Shown here piece after piece: positions 1 through 11,050 of a DNA stretch of 64,000 nt. Origin of the DNA: Rhodosorus marinus (Eukaryota; Rhodophyta; Stylonematophyceae; Stylonematales; Stylonemataceae). The notes beneath the pieces were generated by a model. The model saw nothing but the letters and a program-made list of their open reading frames with translations. It did not search any database and had not been told where the DNA came from. The number at the start of each line of letters is the position of its first letter. Within the stretch, counting starts at the first letter, position 1. Position numbers and translations under genes: made by a program. Location of the stretch: positions 1,488,001 through 1,552,000 of the forward strand of contig JAMWBK010000007.1 of NCBI GenBank assembly GCA_029953675.1, in the 5' to 3' direction.

Positions 1-268
1 AGACGAGCCTACTGATGGCCCATCAACGGCTTGGTGGCTTGTGAAGACACTCGCATCTACTGCGTGGAGCTATACGTTTCCCAAGCAAGGAACAGCCCCG
101 CACTGACATTCACCAGAGTTAACCTATACCTGACCCACTAATTTTACAAACGAAGAAGCTTCGGATCGTCGCAAAGAGTTCTGAGCTTGTACAGATTTCT
201 CACGCCTCCCTTCAAAATGGATTGGGGAAACACTATTAGGTCGCCTGCCTATGTGGCAAGGACATGAC
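1..268. other. Window edge, no gene recognised
   Basis: No coding exon that I can recognise lies here. The stretch would hold the 3' flank of the dephospho-CoA kinase gene on the minus strand. Confidence 0.4.
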
Positions 269-1253
269 TTATTTAAGACTGCGATAAAGCGAAACAATCG
301 GAAGACTGTACAACAGAACCACCAGGCCTCGAAACATTGTCTCAGAATAGCCGCTCGGCTTTAGCCGAGAGATCAGACCCTCCACGTTGTTCTTCAAGTC
401 CTCTAGGGTTCCTAGGCAACATCGGACGCGGGTATCCAACAGTCAGGAGAACGAAAAGTGCACACATTCCGTTCGCTCGGAGGGGGATGCTGGACTCAAC
501 AGGCTCACCATCATTGTCAATAACATGGGAAGCTCTTCTCTTTTTCTCCGAGATCGGCATCTGTGAAGCAATCCTGGAGCGGGAATTAACGTAAAAGCAA
601 AGCCGATAGTGAGCCAACCGTGGTGCTCAACCCGAGTATTTGACTGGGCAGGAACGGCTCTCTAACCTGCTCCTTGCTTCTTCCTCCGAAAGATCATTTC
701 TTGAAATCAGCCTGGAGAGCTGATGCTCCTCTGAACATGCGATAACTAAAGTCGTCGTGCAGAATCTGTTCAACCAAAGGGGACCGTTTATCGCATGGGG
801 ACAGTGTTGTCAGTTTGAATCTGGACCCTTTGCACCTCCTTCCATGGTTCTATGCACATATGCTGCTGCTCACCTTACGAGCAGTTTCGTCTCATACAGC
901 AGTGGGGTATCCAGGACGACGATGGGCTGCATCTTCACGAGCACGGCGACGAGGAGCTGTCTGATCATTTCCAAAATAATCAGCGGATGCGTGCACATGT
1001 TCAACTTGCGGCGCTTTCTCGAATCCGCGAAAATGATCTCACCGAGCCTGTCCCGATCCAAGCTCCCATCCTCTTTCAGAATCTCCCCACCGAAGCTCAA
1101 CCAAACCAGAAACAGTCCCAGCGTGCCCTTCCCGAGCGCGGCCTTTGCTATCTCATCCGCATCGACAACAGGCACAGAACATGACCGAAAAACGTTCGAG
1201 GCAGAGCTCTTACCAGTAGCTATCGATCCAGTCAGTCCAATAACACAAGGCAT
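269..1253 (-). CDS. coaE: Dephospho-CoA kinase, four exons
   Basis: Dephospho-CoA kinase phosphorylates the 3'-OH of dephospho-CoA with ATP, the last step of CoA synthesis. Predicted exons (minus strand): 1253-874, 765-667, 573-509 and 411-269, with introns of 108, 93 and 97 nt whose phases match, giving about 228 residues, a normal length. Exon 1 starts with an ATG and carries the P-loop GLTGSIATGKS at residues 6-16, then VVDADEIAKAALGKG, a typical nucleotide/substrate segment. Exon 2 encodes the lid-like segment LSEEEARSR that continues as IASQMP in exon 3, followed by RRASHVIDNDG, all family hallmarks. The last exon adds a hydrophobic C-terminal tail (VVLLYSLPIVSLY) that could anchor it to a membrane; this tail is inference. 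No organelle leader is visible because the P-loop is almost at the N-terminus. Identification is firm; the exact last splice is less so. Confidence 0.9.
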
Positions 1254-1817
1254 GTTACCTATCAGACCTTACTACGTTCCATATATTCCCCCCCTATACT
1301 TTCCCCTCTAGGGATATCCGCCCCCAGAGAGCTAACTGCACCTCTCCAGTAGCCGAGCCGGGCTTGCTGCTCCAAAGCTTTTCAGCTCGTCTGCTCAAGA
1401 GGTTGACAGTTCGTCGATGGAATTGATCACCCAGCCTCCTGGAGAACTTCGTTCAGGAAGGACTACAGTCGACAGGGCTTATGCTAAGTATTCGGTAGTT
1501 GGTTTTTGGGTAGGTGAAGTAGGAGAGAGTTTATCACAAGGTTTGATGAGGTGTGTATGTAGATCGCCAGTTTATTAGAGAGGATCTAGGATCTGTGAGC
1601 TTGTTTTGTTTGACTAACAGCTGGGAGGGCCGACCACTGGATTGATTCCTGAACGTCAACGGACTGGTGGTTTCGAAGAGGAGGTTGAGGTGGACTGATT
1701 GACAGCCTGGAGGATTCAGCTTGGCGTTGGAAGCGGGGGTGGGGAAGATGAAGATAGCTTTGGTCGAGTGAGGGAAGGAGTCGATCTGTGAGGCTTCGGT
1801 AGTCGGCGTTGTGGGGT
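1254..1817. promoter_or_regulatory. Shared divergent intergenic region
   Basis: This gap separates two divergently transcribed genes, dephospho-CoA kinase (-) and the CobW-family GTPase (+), so it must hold both promoters. I see no clear TATA box, repeat or additional gene. Confidence 0.4.
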
Positions 1818-2813
1818 ATGATGGAGGATGTTCCGGTGACTGTGATCAGTGGGTATCTTGGTGCTGGTAAGAGTACTTTGGTACGTCGGATCTTGAGCGA
1901 GGAGCATGGGATGAAAGTTCTGGTCGTAGAGAATGAAATTGGGGAAGAGATGGGGATTGAAGGTGCTTTGGTGACGGAAGGGTTGGATAGGAGCTCGGTG
2001 ACTGAATTTGTTGAGCTTCCTAATGGGTGCGTTTGTTGTACTGTGAAGGATGAGCTTACCGATTCGCTCTCGAGAGTGGTTAAGATGAAGAAGTTTGACT
2101 TGGTGGTGATTGAAATGTCTGGGCTCGCCGACCCTGGTCCGGTTGCTTCGCTGTTCTGGATTGATGAGGAACTTGAACTAGGACTTCGGCTGGATGGGGT
2201 GATCTGCCTCGTCGATGCAAGGCACGCCGGAAGACATCTTGGAGATCCGATTTTCATGAAACAAGTCGCGCTGGCTGATCTCGTTATTGTCAATAAGGTT
2301 GATCTGGCTTCGGAGGATGAGATCTGCAGTCTGGAGAAGGACTTGGCTGCATTGGTGTCTCCTACGTCACGAATGCAGAGGACGTCCATGTCCGTCTGCG
2401 ATCTGAGGGAAGCGTTACATCTCAAGACAATGAGAAACGATGAGGTTTGCACTGCACTGGCTATGGGAAGGCGTGAGGATCTCGAGGAAGGGCATAGTCA
2501 CCCAGAGGGAGTTGGCTCTGTGACGCTTCGATTTACGGAAAAGGCAGTGGGGTTCTCCTCCGATGAGCTGACGAGACAGCTTGGCAAGCTTGTCTGGGAG
2601 CAGCCTGCGGGAGAAGTTTGGAGGCTCAAGGCCATGGTTTGCGTAGGAGAAGCACGGGAGAGGTGGATCTTTCAGGGCGTCCACGAGCTTTTCGATGGAG
2701 AGCAGTACGGCAGTTGGGATGTCGACAAGCCGGTTGTCTCTTCGTTTATATTCATCGGGAAAAATCTAAACAGGGATTTGCTCATGGAGCACCTCAACGC
2801 TTCGCTTATTTAA
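1818..2813 (+). CDS. CobW/COG0523 family GTPase (ZNG1-like metallochaperone)
   Basis: Intronless gene of 331 residues. COG0523 GTPases deliver metal ions (zinc, cobalt) to client enzymes; the eukaryotic ZNG1/CBWD branch activates methionine aminopeptidase with zinc. Visible motifs: Walker A SGYLGAGKST at about 11-20, the metal-binding GCVCC at 70-74, the Walker B-like VVIEMSGLADP around 97-107, the NKVD guanine-specificity motif at 159-162, and a His-containing loop GHSHPEG before the C-terminal CobW_C domain. The start is the first of two adjacent ATGs; the in-frame TTG nine bases upstream is not needed. No transit peptide is seen, so a cytosolic location is likely. Which metal and client it serves cannot be read from the sequence. 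Confidence 0.92.
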   Translation: MMEDVPVTVISGYLGAGKSTLVRRILSEEHGMKVLVVENEIGEEMGIEGALVTEGLDRSSVTEFVELPNGCVCCTVKDELTDSLSRVVKMKKFDLVVIEMSGLADPGPVASLFWIDEELELGLRLDGVICLVDARHAGRHLGDPIFMKQVALADLVIVNKVDLASEDEICSLEKDLAALVSPTSRMQRTSMSVCDLREALHLKTMRNDEVCTALAMGRREDLEEGHSHPEGVGSVTLRFTEKAVGFSSDELTRQLGKLVWEQPAGEVWRLKAMVCVGEARERWIFQGVHELFDGEQYGSWDVDKPVVSSFIFIGKNLNRDLLMEHLNASLI

Positions 2814-3059
2814 ATAGGGCCATCCAGACGATACCAAGAGTTCCTCCTCGTAAGCAGTTAGTCCCCTAGCGCTTCGTCTGCCATTTCCCACCGAGTGTGG
2901 AAACCAGCATTCCAGTTCACCGGATCGGTCGAAGTTGCTTGGCGGCGGCAGTCCTCGTATCCACTCTGCTTGTGCTAGGCTTGTGCTCCGCTGATCTTGA
3001 AGTGAAATGGATTGGCAGCGACACACGCAATCGGCGTGTACTCTCTCGAAGCAGTGGTT

Positions 3060-4135
3060 CTAGTAGAACAGTCTCTTCCTTGTGTACTTCTCGAACCGCT
3101 CGTCTATTTTCTGTACGACTCTCTGAGTTAAGACGACGTGGTTGAAGTCTAGGAGGTCATATACGTTCAGACCGAGGACGTTTTGAACTTGAAAGTCCTT
3201 TATATTCGCAGTGGCCTTGGAGAGATTGTAGGTGGTTCCCCAGCTGTTGAACAAGAAATCCAAGCGAAAAGGAGGGACGAGAACGGGGGACGAAGAACGA
3301 TGAAATAAGCTAGACGGCTCCGCTGAAGAGGTCATCAGGGACGTTTGAAGAGAGCAAGCTTACTGGCCGTATGGAGCGTCGTCTATAAAAATCGCCGATC
3401 GCCATCTCAATTTGTCGATCGATTTTTCAAAGTTTCTTGTCTTGTACGTGCGGAGCTCCGGGGTTTCGATTATCCAGAGTCGCCCGTTTGCGTACTTCAT
3501 TGAAAGAACAGATCGCAGCGCGTTTCTCCATACCTAGAAAACAGGGATCAAACCAGACCTCTTCAATCAGATGATTTCAAGACCAGAAGCATTGTACTTT
3601 TCGGGTACCAGTCAGAGAGCGAAACCCAGCACATGCGACATTTTCAGTGAAGAAGAATCGCTGCGAGACTTACCATCCTCGGGAGCGTATACGAATAGTC
3701 CCGAGGCTTGGGACCATGAACAACTCCTCCTCCGGCAAACAGGGGTGATCTCCTCGTTCCATGTCTGGCCTTTCCAGACCCCTTCTGTGGCCACGGCTTC
3801 CTACCCGATCTCGATACTTCTGAACGATCTTTCGTGCTAGCCGTTCCCGCCCTCCATCTGCATCTCTGCCATCTGACCGACGCCTGGATCAGATCCATCC
3901 TCACCGGTGCATTATAAATCGCCCCGTTCAACGTCAGCACACTGCTGGGGACGAAATCCTCTATCGAGTGATACACAAGCGCCTCCCGATCGGCCCCAGC
4001 CCATTCCGGCAACTGGGAAACCATATCATCAGGGTGGTATGCAAAACTCTCAGCCTTTCCATACCACCTCCGAGAAGCTACCATCCCTCCATAACTTCGA
4101 AGCCCAAACCCGCTCCGACAAAGCGATCGCAGCAT
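3060..4135 (-). CDS. Mitochondrial large-subunit ribosomal protein uL4m, three exons
   Basis: Homologue of bacterial ribosomal protein L4, which lines the peptide exit tunnel of the large subunit. Exons (minus): 4135-3674, 3533-3364 and 3243-3060; introns 140 and 120 nt, phases 0 and 2 consistent, about 271 residues. The N-terminus is basic and Ser/Arg-rich ([17 protein letters not shown]), like a mitochondrial presequence, so a mitochondrial rather than plastid ribosome is inferred. L4 hallmarks: [17 protein letters not shown], the basic loop [20 protein letters not shown] around residue 120, then [15 protein letters not shown] in exon 2 and [16 protein letters not shown] near the C-terminus in exon 3. 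The ATG at 4135 is chosen over an upstream GTG. Confidence is high for identity and good for splicing. Confidence 0.88.
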
Positions 4136-5598
4136 GTTTGGAACGCCCCACACTTACCCTTCCCCCCCTTCAAAAAGAAGAACAAAAAGATGGAAACTGG
4201 ACCTCCCCAGTGGGCCTGTTTTATACCCTACTAGAAACCCTGTCTATGCCCTTCATCAACCAAACGATCTCTCCAGCAGGCAGAAATTTCCTCTACTACT
4301 CATCCATCGTGCTCGCTCAGCAATGATGTCAACGTCCACAACCCCAAGCCACTTCAGATAGGAAAAACTCTCTAAAATATCATAAATCTAGAGTAAGAAG
4401 TATCATATGGGCTCAAAATTCAATTGGGGATAACTAAATAATGGATACACGTTCCAAAAATCATATTTCTAAAACTAGACTGCTTCACTGACTCGCAACT
4501 GTAATTTTTTTGTTGAAAATCTCTAAAATTCAATATATATTCCTCTGAAATAGGTAGATCCTGAATAGCAATATATTCATTATTTAGATCATTTGGCCTT
4601 TTTTGAACCTATATAGTGGGTATAATCTAGACAAAATGAATATATGCTATATTTAGATACTCTTTCTAAACTACGTCGAAATAGGTATACCTCGAGCAGC
4701 AAGATATAGCAGAATTACATTATTTAGAAATATAAGGGTGAATTGTGAACCATTTGCGAGGGTATGTTTTAGATTAAAAACGAGTATGCAATATATTTAG
4801 ATACCATTTTTCCTATCTGATCGTCGTGGCGGTGACACTACCGCGATAAATAAAGAGAATATTATTTAAAAATGGAGGCAGGGATCTTGCGATCCTGATT
4901 TTATTGAAAAACAAAAATTGACTTGACGGGGGTCGGTCTCAGGGAGAGTGTGTTGGAATATTGGTTTCAGCGAATGGTGGGGTTTTGGCCGTGTAAAAAT
5001 ATTCAGTAAAGTTTTTTAACGGAGCCGGGAGTCCGTAATCGGTTCCCGATAATTTTTTTCCCCGTAAAGATACTACGTGAATAGGAGGGGGGTAAAAAAC
5101 AAGTTCCAAAAATCCGTTCATCATATTCTTTTACCCTCCCTAAACGTTCTCGAACAATAAACAAAAATAGAATAAAATTAAAGGTTGTGCATATTAATTG
5201 TGCTCAAATTTGGGGGTTTGATCTTCCAGGTAAAAATGGTCATTTGAAGATTGCAGGATCTGAAGGGGTGGTGGAGGGCGAGGAGGGAAGGGTAGTTGTT
5301 GGTAGATTGAGGCAATGCAGTGGAATAGGTATCCGAAAGAGTTTATTGTCTTGTAGAGACAGGTGATGGGAGACTACATGAGTGGAGGGAGGTGTTAGAT
5401 TTTGGGTAACGAGGTTGGAGAGGGTGAGCAGTTTAAGGTGAAAGGTAGACTGCGTGAAAGGAGTAGGGATTGGACAATTTTGTTTTGTATTTGGTTGGGC
5501 AAGCTCTGTTGGACGAGCTTCTCCGTGCCGGGTGTAGGCTTTTTGGGGGGGGGGGTGGGGTGTGTGGTTGGGAGGGTTGTTTCATCGAAAGCACAAGC
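4136..5598. other. AT-rich intergenic region with a G-run
   Basis: Between divergent uL4m and PRPP synthetase. About 4380-4880 is AT-rich with many TATA-like words. Just before the PRPP synthetase start is a run of about ten G (5545-5555) interrupted by T, which could be structured or simply a mutational tract. No gene is recognised. Confidence 0.45.
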
Positions 5599-6997
5599 AT
5601 GGCTCGAGAGAACGATGGGAAGGATAAGGCTGCCTTGGGTGTGGAAGGCTTGAAGATCGATCATCAACATCTGGATAAGGTGAGTTGAGAAGGATTCAGC
5701 ATCGATTCTCGTGTGTCTGACAATTGTTTCTGCCTTCGACGCCTCTGGTGGATTTTTTTGCAATAGGCGATGAATTACGAGATCAGAGTGGTTGCAGGTA
5801 ACTCGAATGCAGATTTGGTGAAAAAGATTTGTGCGCAACTGAAGATTGATGCGACAAATACCAGTAAGGGATAGGAACAATGATCTGGAAACCCGATCTT
5901 CAAGTACTGCAGGCTGATCTGTGCGTCTGGGACTTGTGCCGCTACAGCTGTGAAGCGATTCTCCGACGGCGAGGTTTTCGTTTCCATCGCGGACAACGTT
6001 CGCGGAAAGGATGTGTTCGTCATCCAGTCCACGTGTCCTCCGGTAAATGATCATCTCATGGAGCTCCTGGTGATGATCGACACTTTGAAGCGCGCGTCTG
6101 CAAAGAGAATTACGGCGGTGATACCGTACTACGGCTATGCTAGACAGGACCGGAAAGCTGCTCCAAGAGTTCCAATTACTGCCCGACTGGTTGCAGACCT
6201 GATCCAGACTGCGGGAGCCCATCGTGTCCTCGCATTCGAATTGCACGCAGGTCAGATTCAGGGCTTTTTCAATATTCCCGTCGATCACATGTTTGCCATC
6301 CACACGTTTGCAGAATACATAAGGGTAAGTCCAATCGTGAAGGGCGTCCTGGCTAAGGGAGGGGGCTTCAGTCTGAGCACTTCGAGGCTTCCTTACCTGC
6401 GTACGTAGGATTCTGGGATTTGCTGTGGCGAGGGTGGCGAATTTCAGGCTCCAGTGGTTGTGAGTCCTGACGCTGGTGGGCTTGAACGGGCGAGAGCTCT
6501 GGCCAAACGACTGGATTCCAACCTAGCCGTTATCGACAAGAGACGGTCCGCCCCCAACGTTGCCCATGTCATAAGGGTTGTCGGAGAGGTTGCGGGTCAG
6601 GACTGTATCATCGTCGATGACATCATTGACACTGCGGGGACGCTAACAAAGGCTGTCGAGGTGAGATGAACCGCGATATGAACAGTTTCCGTCCGTACCA
6701 TATGCGAGACCGGCTCCTAACGCGTGACCATACAACTCGCAAAAATAGGCGTTGAAGAACCTTGGTGCGGCTCGGGTGCTAGCGTGCTGCGTCCATCCAG
6801 TGCTCTCCGGACTTGCGATCGACCGTCTCTCTGCAAGCAAGATCGATAGGTTGATTGTTACCGATTCGATTCCACTCACTGAGAAGGCGAAACAGTGCGG
6901 GAAGATAGACGTAATTTCCGTTTCGGGTCTCTTCTCTGAGACAATCACCAGAATCCACCGTGAACAGTCTGTTTCCACTCTATTCGACGAAGAGTAA
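5599..6997 (+). CDS. Ribose-phosphate pyrophosphokinase (PRPP synthetase), five exons
   Basis: Makes phosphoribosyl pyrophosphate from ribose 5-phosphate and ATP, feeding purine, pyrimidine, His, Trp and NAD synthesis. Exons: 5599-5679, 5767-5863, 5948-6324, 6448-6660, 6749-6997; introns 84-123 nt; all phases match, giving 338 residues. Motifs: [14 protein letters not shown] at the start of the first Rossmann-like domain, VKRFSDGE, the flexible-loop and ATP-binding segment [21 protein letters not shown] in the catalytic loop, and the PRPP-binding DDIIDTAGT. The chosen ATG gives a 27-residue N-terminal extension; an in-frame ATG upstream at 5470 would read through the poly-G tract and is disfavoured. 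No clear organelle leader is seen. The end VSTLFDEE is typical for the family. Confidence 0.93.
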
Positions 6998-7517
6998 ACC
7001 TGCTTGCAGATGACAGTTGGTGGTAAGGTCGCTGAACCCGTAGCGCAAAATCTAACCCCCCCCAACCAGAGTGAATTTTTTTAAGACGGCGGCGGGCCTT
7101 GTCTCTCTGACCCTCAGGATGGTTCCTTGATGTCTTGTTCAACACCGCGCAGCGTTGGAGTGACGCGAGTTTCAACCATCGGCGCAGCGGAGAACGTCCG
7201 CACCCATGTGATCCACAACCTCCTTGACTGACAGGATCTTAACCGGACAAGTGCCTGAATATCCGACCAAATGTTTGACTGTTTCTTGATAACTAACGAG
7301 AACTATTCTCCTGCCCGCACCGGGTAAGCTTCCTTGTCTGTTGGCGTTCCATGCGAATGGAAAACATAAACGTGGTGCTTGAGAAACCGCTCCACACCAG
7401 GAAGCCGGGACTGTATCTAGATATTCCGATGCCTCGCTGCGCGGAAATCGTCACCAAATTAATAAAACGATTTTTTAAGTTATGACTATTTATATGTAGC
7501 GATACGGTCTGTCCGAA
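6998..7517. other. 3' intergenic region between convergent genes
   Basis: Short region between the 3' ends of PRPP synthetase (+) and the DUF5522/zinc-finger gene (-). An AT-rich patch near 7460-7500 may hold polyadenylation signals. No gene seen. Confidence 0.4.
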
Positions 7518-8735
7518 TCATACCGCCGGGTTTCGGACGTTCAAGATTGTAGCCATCCCTTCTTTGCCTTGGGTCTCCACCCAGTGCAGCTCACGCATGG
7601 ATGCGTCCCTAACCGGTACAATGCAGAGGGCTTGAGTGTGTTTTTTCTTTTTTGATTTAAAGGCTTTCGTCGGATCGGAGAGTGTTTGTTTTTGTTGACA
7701 CGGTGTAAAGGGAAGGACGTTACCTTTACCGTCGCATTTCGGGCATCTCTGGCTGATTGGGGAGAAGACATAGCGAAACCCGTTGCACCTCGCACAAGTG
7801 ACACTTCCTGTACGGTTGCAACCGTGGCATGTCTCTGATGCCATACAAAGCGTGCCGCCGTGGAGAGAAATCCACAACCGGCACAAAACAACTTAGCTTC
7901 CAAGCGAACTACGGCGAGAGGGACAAGTGTACAACGTCCTTTCATATCGGCAAGCTCACCTGTAGATTTTTGCGTGAGGTCGCCACCTTCCAATTGTTCC
8001 CGCTTCCTCGCCAACTCTTCTTCCACAACTTCACGAGCAGAGGTGACCACGGATAGATATCTACTGAGCTGTATCATGGATTTGCTCCTCAGTGTACCGT
8101 CCTCTGCGTAGGGACAGTGACGACATCGATGAGACCGAGCGTATCTTTTGAACCGTTTGACACAAGAATAAGCACATTGTTCAGCCGTCTGCATTGGAGG
8201 GAACGCAATTCCAGAGCAAAAAGCGACGTGTATCTGAGTAATCCTACCCTTTCTCAGACTCCAAATCTTCGGTAACACCGCAGCAGTCTCCTCGCGCAAG
8301 ATGTGCAAATGCAGAAAACACGGTGTACCCCGTTTTCGGATCAATATAAGTCGCGCTACCCTCCCCACAACACACTTTATGCAAAACCTTGCATTTCTGC
8401 TTATCATCTAGAGCCCGAAACTCCTCATCATCCCTCCTACTAGTCCTCTCATCGTGAACATACTCCTCCGCAAACGTCAAAAGATCATCTCTCCCAAACT
8501 CCTCCCCAACAAACCCCTTCACTTTACAAAATCCTTCAAGATCTTCATCTCCAAGCTCCTTCAGGACTTCAGCAACATTCTTCCCTTGCGCCTCTGCCTC
8601 CAATACATCCAGAGATATCTCCCCAATCACAAACGGATCAATAGCATACTTACATAGCCCACGTCTTCCACTGCTCACACCACCACTCGCCCCATAGATA
8701 CTTGACACAAATCCACTCAGCATCCTCTTATACAT
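7518..8735 (-). CDS. DUF5522-like Cys-rich protein with C-terminal DnaJ-type zinc finger
   Basis: Predicted exons (minus): 8735-8248, 8144-7960, 7834-7518; introns 103 and 125 nt; phases match, about 329 residues. Residues near 140-185 contain DPKTGYTVFSAFAHLARG, CCG and then CRHCPY, the signature of the small DUF5522 family of unknown function, but here CCG and CRHCPY are separated by an insertion of about 15 residues spanning the first intron. A charged helical linker follows (EVVEEELARKREQLEGG). The last exon has CHGCNRTGSVTCARCNGF and CPKCDGKG, resembling the DnaJ/BSD2-type zinc finger used in plastid and mitochondrial chaperones. The N-terminus (MYKRMLSGFVSSIYGASGG) is Ser/Gly/basic, consistent with an organelle leader. 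The C-terminal 60 residues are lysine-rich and may contain an unrecognised intron. Function unknown; a redox or folding role in an organelle is inference. Confidence 0.65.
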
Positions 8736-10157
8736 AGTCACATTATCTTTTCACTAACCGCTCTTTAACATCGATATCTCTATCTCAGTTTAGACTCTCT
8801 CCAACCATATTTCCATCCTCTTCACTCGTTTCTGCCTCCCTCTCCGTCTACTGTTGTCCTTCTTCCAGATCAAATCTGGCGCTGGCATTTGGATGACGAC
8901 GGCTATCCGGACTTTTATCTTCACTTCAGAGCGGTCTCGTTAGATGGTATCCAGAGTTTTTTCATGGAGATACAAGACCGATTCGAACGTGCGGAGTTTA
9001 GGGAGTGTGTGAACTTGGAAAGTGGTTTTAAAGCTTGAGGAAGAGCGCACTGGCGACGAACTCTACTTTTTTTAATGACAAAGGCATTCATAGACAGCGG
9101 CTTTGAATACATGGATAGTGATCGCTTTCAGGATCGTGAAGCTGTGGGGGGGTGAAAATGATACTAGGGTTACTTTTGGGGGGTTATTCAAAAGCCGACT
9201 TAAACTTTGTGTTCTCCCGTGGTGTCGGAAGTCGAGTCCTCCCGTAGAAGCCTTTTGCTACCGCGGTTCACGAGGCCGGGACGCCGTTCACCACGAATTC
9301 GGCGGCAGTTCTTGATCCAAAGCTTCTTTCTGACGCATCCTCCTCTCTTCACGGTCCGCCATCTCCCCCCTCCCCCAATCCCGACCGCTGCGGCTTCCGA
9401 TTCGGCCCTTCACGATAAAACACTAACCAAGACACCTAAATAGCTAGTTTTCCAACGTGAATTATTTACCATCTATACAAGACAATTAGCCACATAAACT
9501 ATGTCTCTATCAATATGGACAAAAACGACACGTGGGATGATTTAATTCAATAAAAAACATTATATTGATTGATTTATTGCTTATTGATTAAAATATTACT
9601 TTTATATTAATAAATATTTCAGCTTTTAATAAATAAAATAGATTGAAACATTGTTAGGGAGGTATTAACATTTGGAGATTTTTGGGGGGAAAGAAGAAGA
9701 AGAACATGGTGTGCTTCAAGGCGTTTCATATTTTGAGGGTTTTTTGGGGGGGCGTGATGGATTGAGGTGGTTTCATTAAGGATTGAACGCCTTTAAGAAG
9801 ACTAGGAAGAGAGACATTTTATCTCTTGATGAAGACCTGGAACTTGTTGTAGGGGAAGGGGGAAGAGGTGGAGTAAGGGTGTTGGGAAGTAGGGTTTTTT
9901 TTGAAATCAGGCTGGGATGAGGAAGAAGCACAATGGATAGTTTTGGTGTTTGTCGATCGTCCTTTCTGAATGAGTGAAGTAGTGGCATCGGTTATGTTTC
10001 TGGACCGGAAATAGAAAGGGTTTGGAGGTAACTATGTTGAGAGTTTTCTGCTGAGGCGTTGTTCGTGAGGGAGTATTGGATGGTTGTTGTTGGAGGGAGG
10101 AGATTTTTGAAGGAGAGGGCCTGAGAAGGGTGTGAGTATATCTGGAAGTTTAACAAG
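8736..10157. other. Intergenic region with one orphan reading frame and AT-rich stretch
   Basis: A plus-strand frame without ATG runs to a TGA near 9040 and, from a splice-acceptor-like CTTCTTCCAG at about 8868, reads as plausible protein (WRWHLDDDGYPDFYLHF and onward). No upstream exon was found. About 9440-9660 is very AT-rich. The last 400 bases before the Bdp1 gene are G-rich on the plus strand and may be its leader. Confidence 0.4.
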
Positions 10158-11050
10158 ATGAGAAGTAGGGAAGTAAAGACGATGGGAGGAGGGAATGGTG
10201 CAGTTGGGGATGTGAGGAAGAGAAGACGGCGTCAGGAGCCCTTGAAGAAGATCATGGATGTTCACATGTTTGATGGTGCGACGGAGAAGATGACTGTGAA
10301 TGATTTGATGGAGGATTTGGAGGCTCGGGAGAGGAGGGTGTTGGAGTTGAAAAGGCAGAAGAAGAAGAAGGAGGCTGAGCAGCAGCAGGAGAAAGGCAGA
10401 GAGGAAGAGCAGGAAGAAGAAGAAGAGGAGGAAGAGGAAGAGGATGATGGAGGCGAGGATGCGGTGCGCGATGTTGTTGTCCCGGAACCAGTTGCTGGAG
10501 TCGATGAGGAAGAAGACGACCTCGACGAAGCTGTTGTTGCTCCTCAAGTGCAGGTTGGAAAAGACGGGAAAATTATTATCAACGAAGAGTCCCTCATGGT
10601 CACAACTGGCCAGGAAACCGAACGTAGGTCTCTCAAGCACAATTTCTTGACGGCAAACCAAGTCTTGATTCTTAATCTTCTCTTCGTTTCTGCTCGAAAA
10701 CAGTTGCCAAGGGACCGACCATTGAAATCGATCCAAACGCATACATCAACAGCATGACCTACATGAAGCGGGAAAACTCAACGAAATGGAAGCGAAAGGA
10801 GACTGAACAGTTCTATCACGCCCTTCGACAGTTCGGCACTGACTTTGGGATGATGGAGCACCTCGTACCTGGAAGAACACGTCGGCAGATTAAACACAAA
10901 TACAACCGCGAGGCAAAAGACAACCCGGAAAAAATCGCCCAGGCGGAACGAAATCGGCTCTCACTCGATGAGAAAGTGCTAAGAGAATATGAAAACAAAG
11001 CCGAAGCGAAAATGCAAGACCACCCGGACAGCAAGAAAGCTCTTCGCTGA
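10158..11050 (+). CDS. BDP1: TFIIIB subunit Bdp1 (B'' component), two exons
   Basis: Bdp1 joins TBP and Brf1 in TFIIIB to recruit RNA polymerase III. Exons 10158-10623 and 10704-11050 (intron 80 nt, phase 1), 270 residues, short compared with yeast or human Bdp1. The N-terminal half is basic then strongly acidic, with a run of glutamates at about residues 82-97. The second exon carries the conserved extended SANT domain: MTYMKRENSTKWKRKETE, then FYHALRQFGTDFGMMEHLVP and GRTRRQIKHKYNREAK, a near-perfect match to the Bdp1 core. The C-terminal region is a short charged helix. The start ATG is the first in the frame; an ATG nine codons later is possible. Nuclear location is expected. Confidence 0.9.

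Noticed and set aside
1586-2684. Minus-strand frames opposite the CobW gene
   Set aside because: The plus-strand gene has all GTPase motifs; the minus frames are Ser-rich shadows.
5470-5688. Upstream ATG frame in phase with PRPP synthetase exon 1
   Set aside because: It would translate a poly-G tract into polyglycine; the ATG at 5599 gives a normal PRPP synthetase start.
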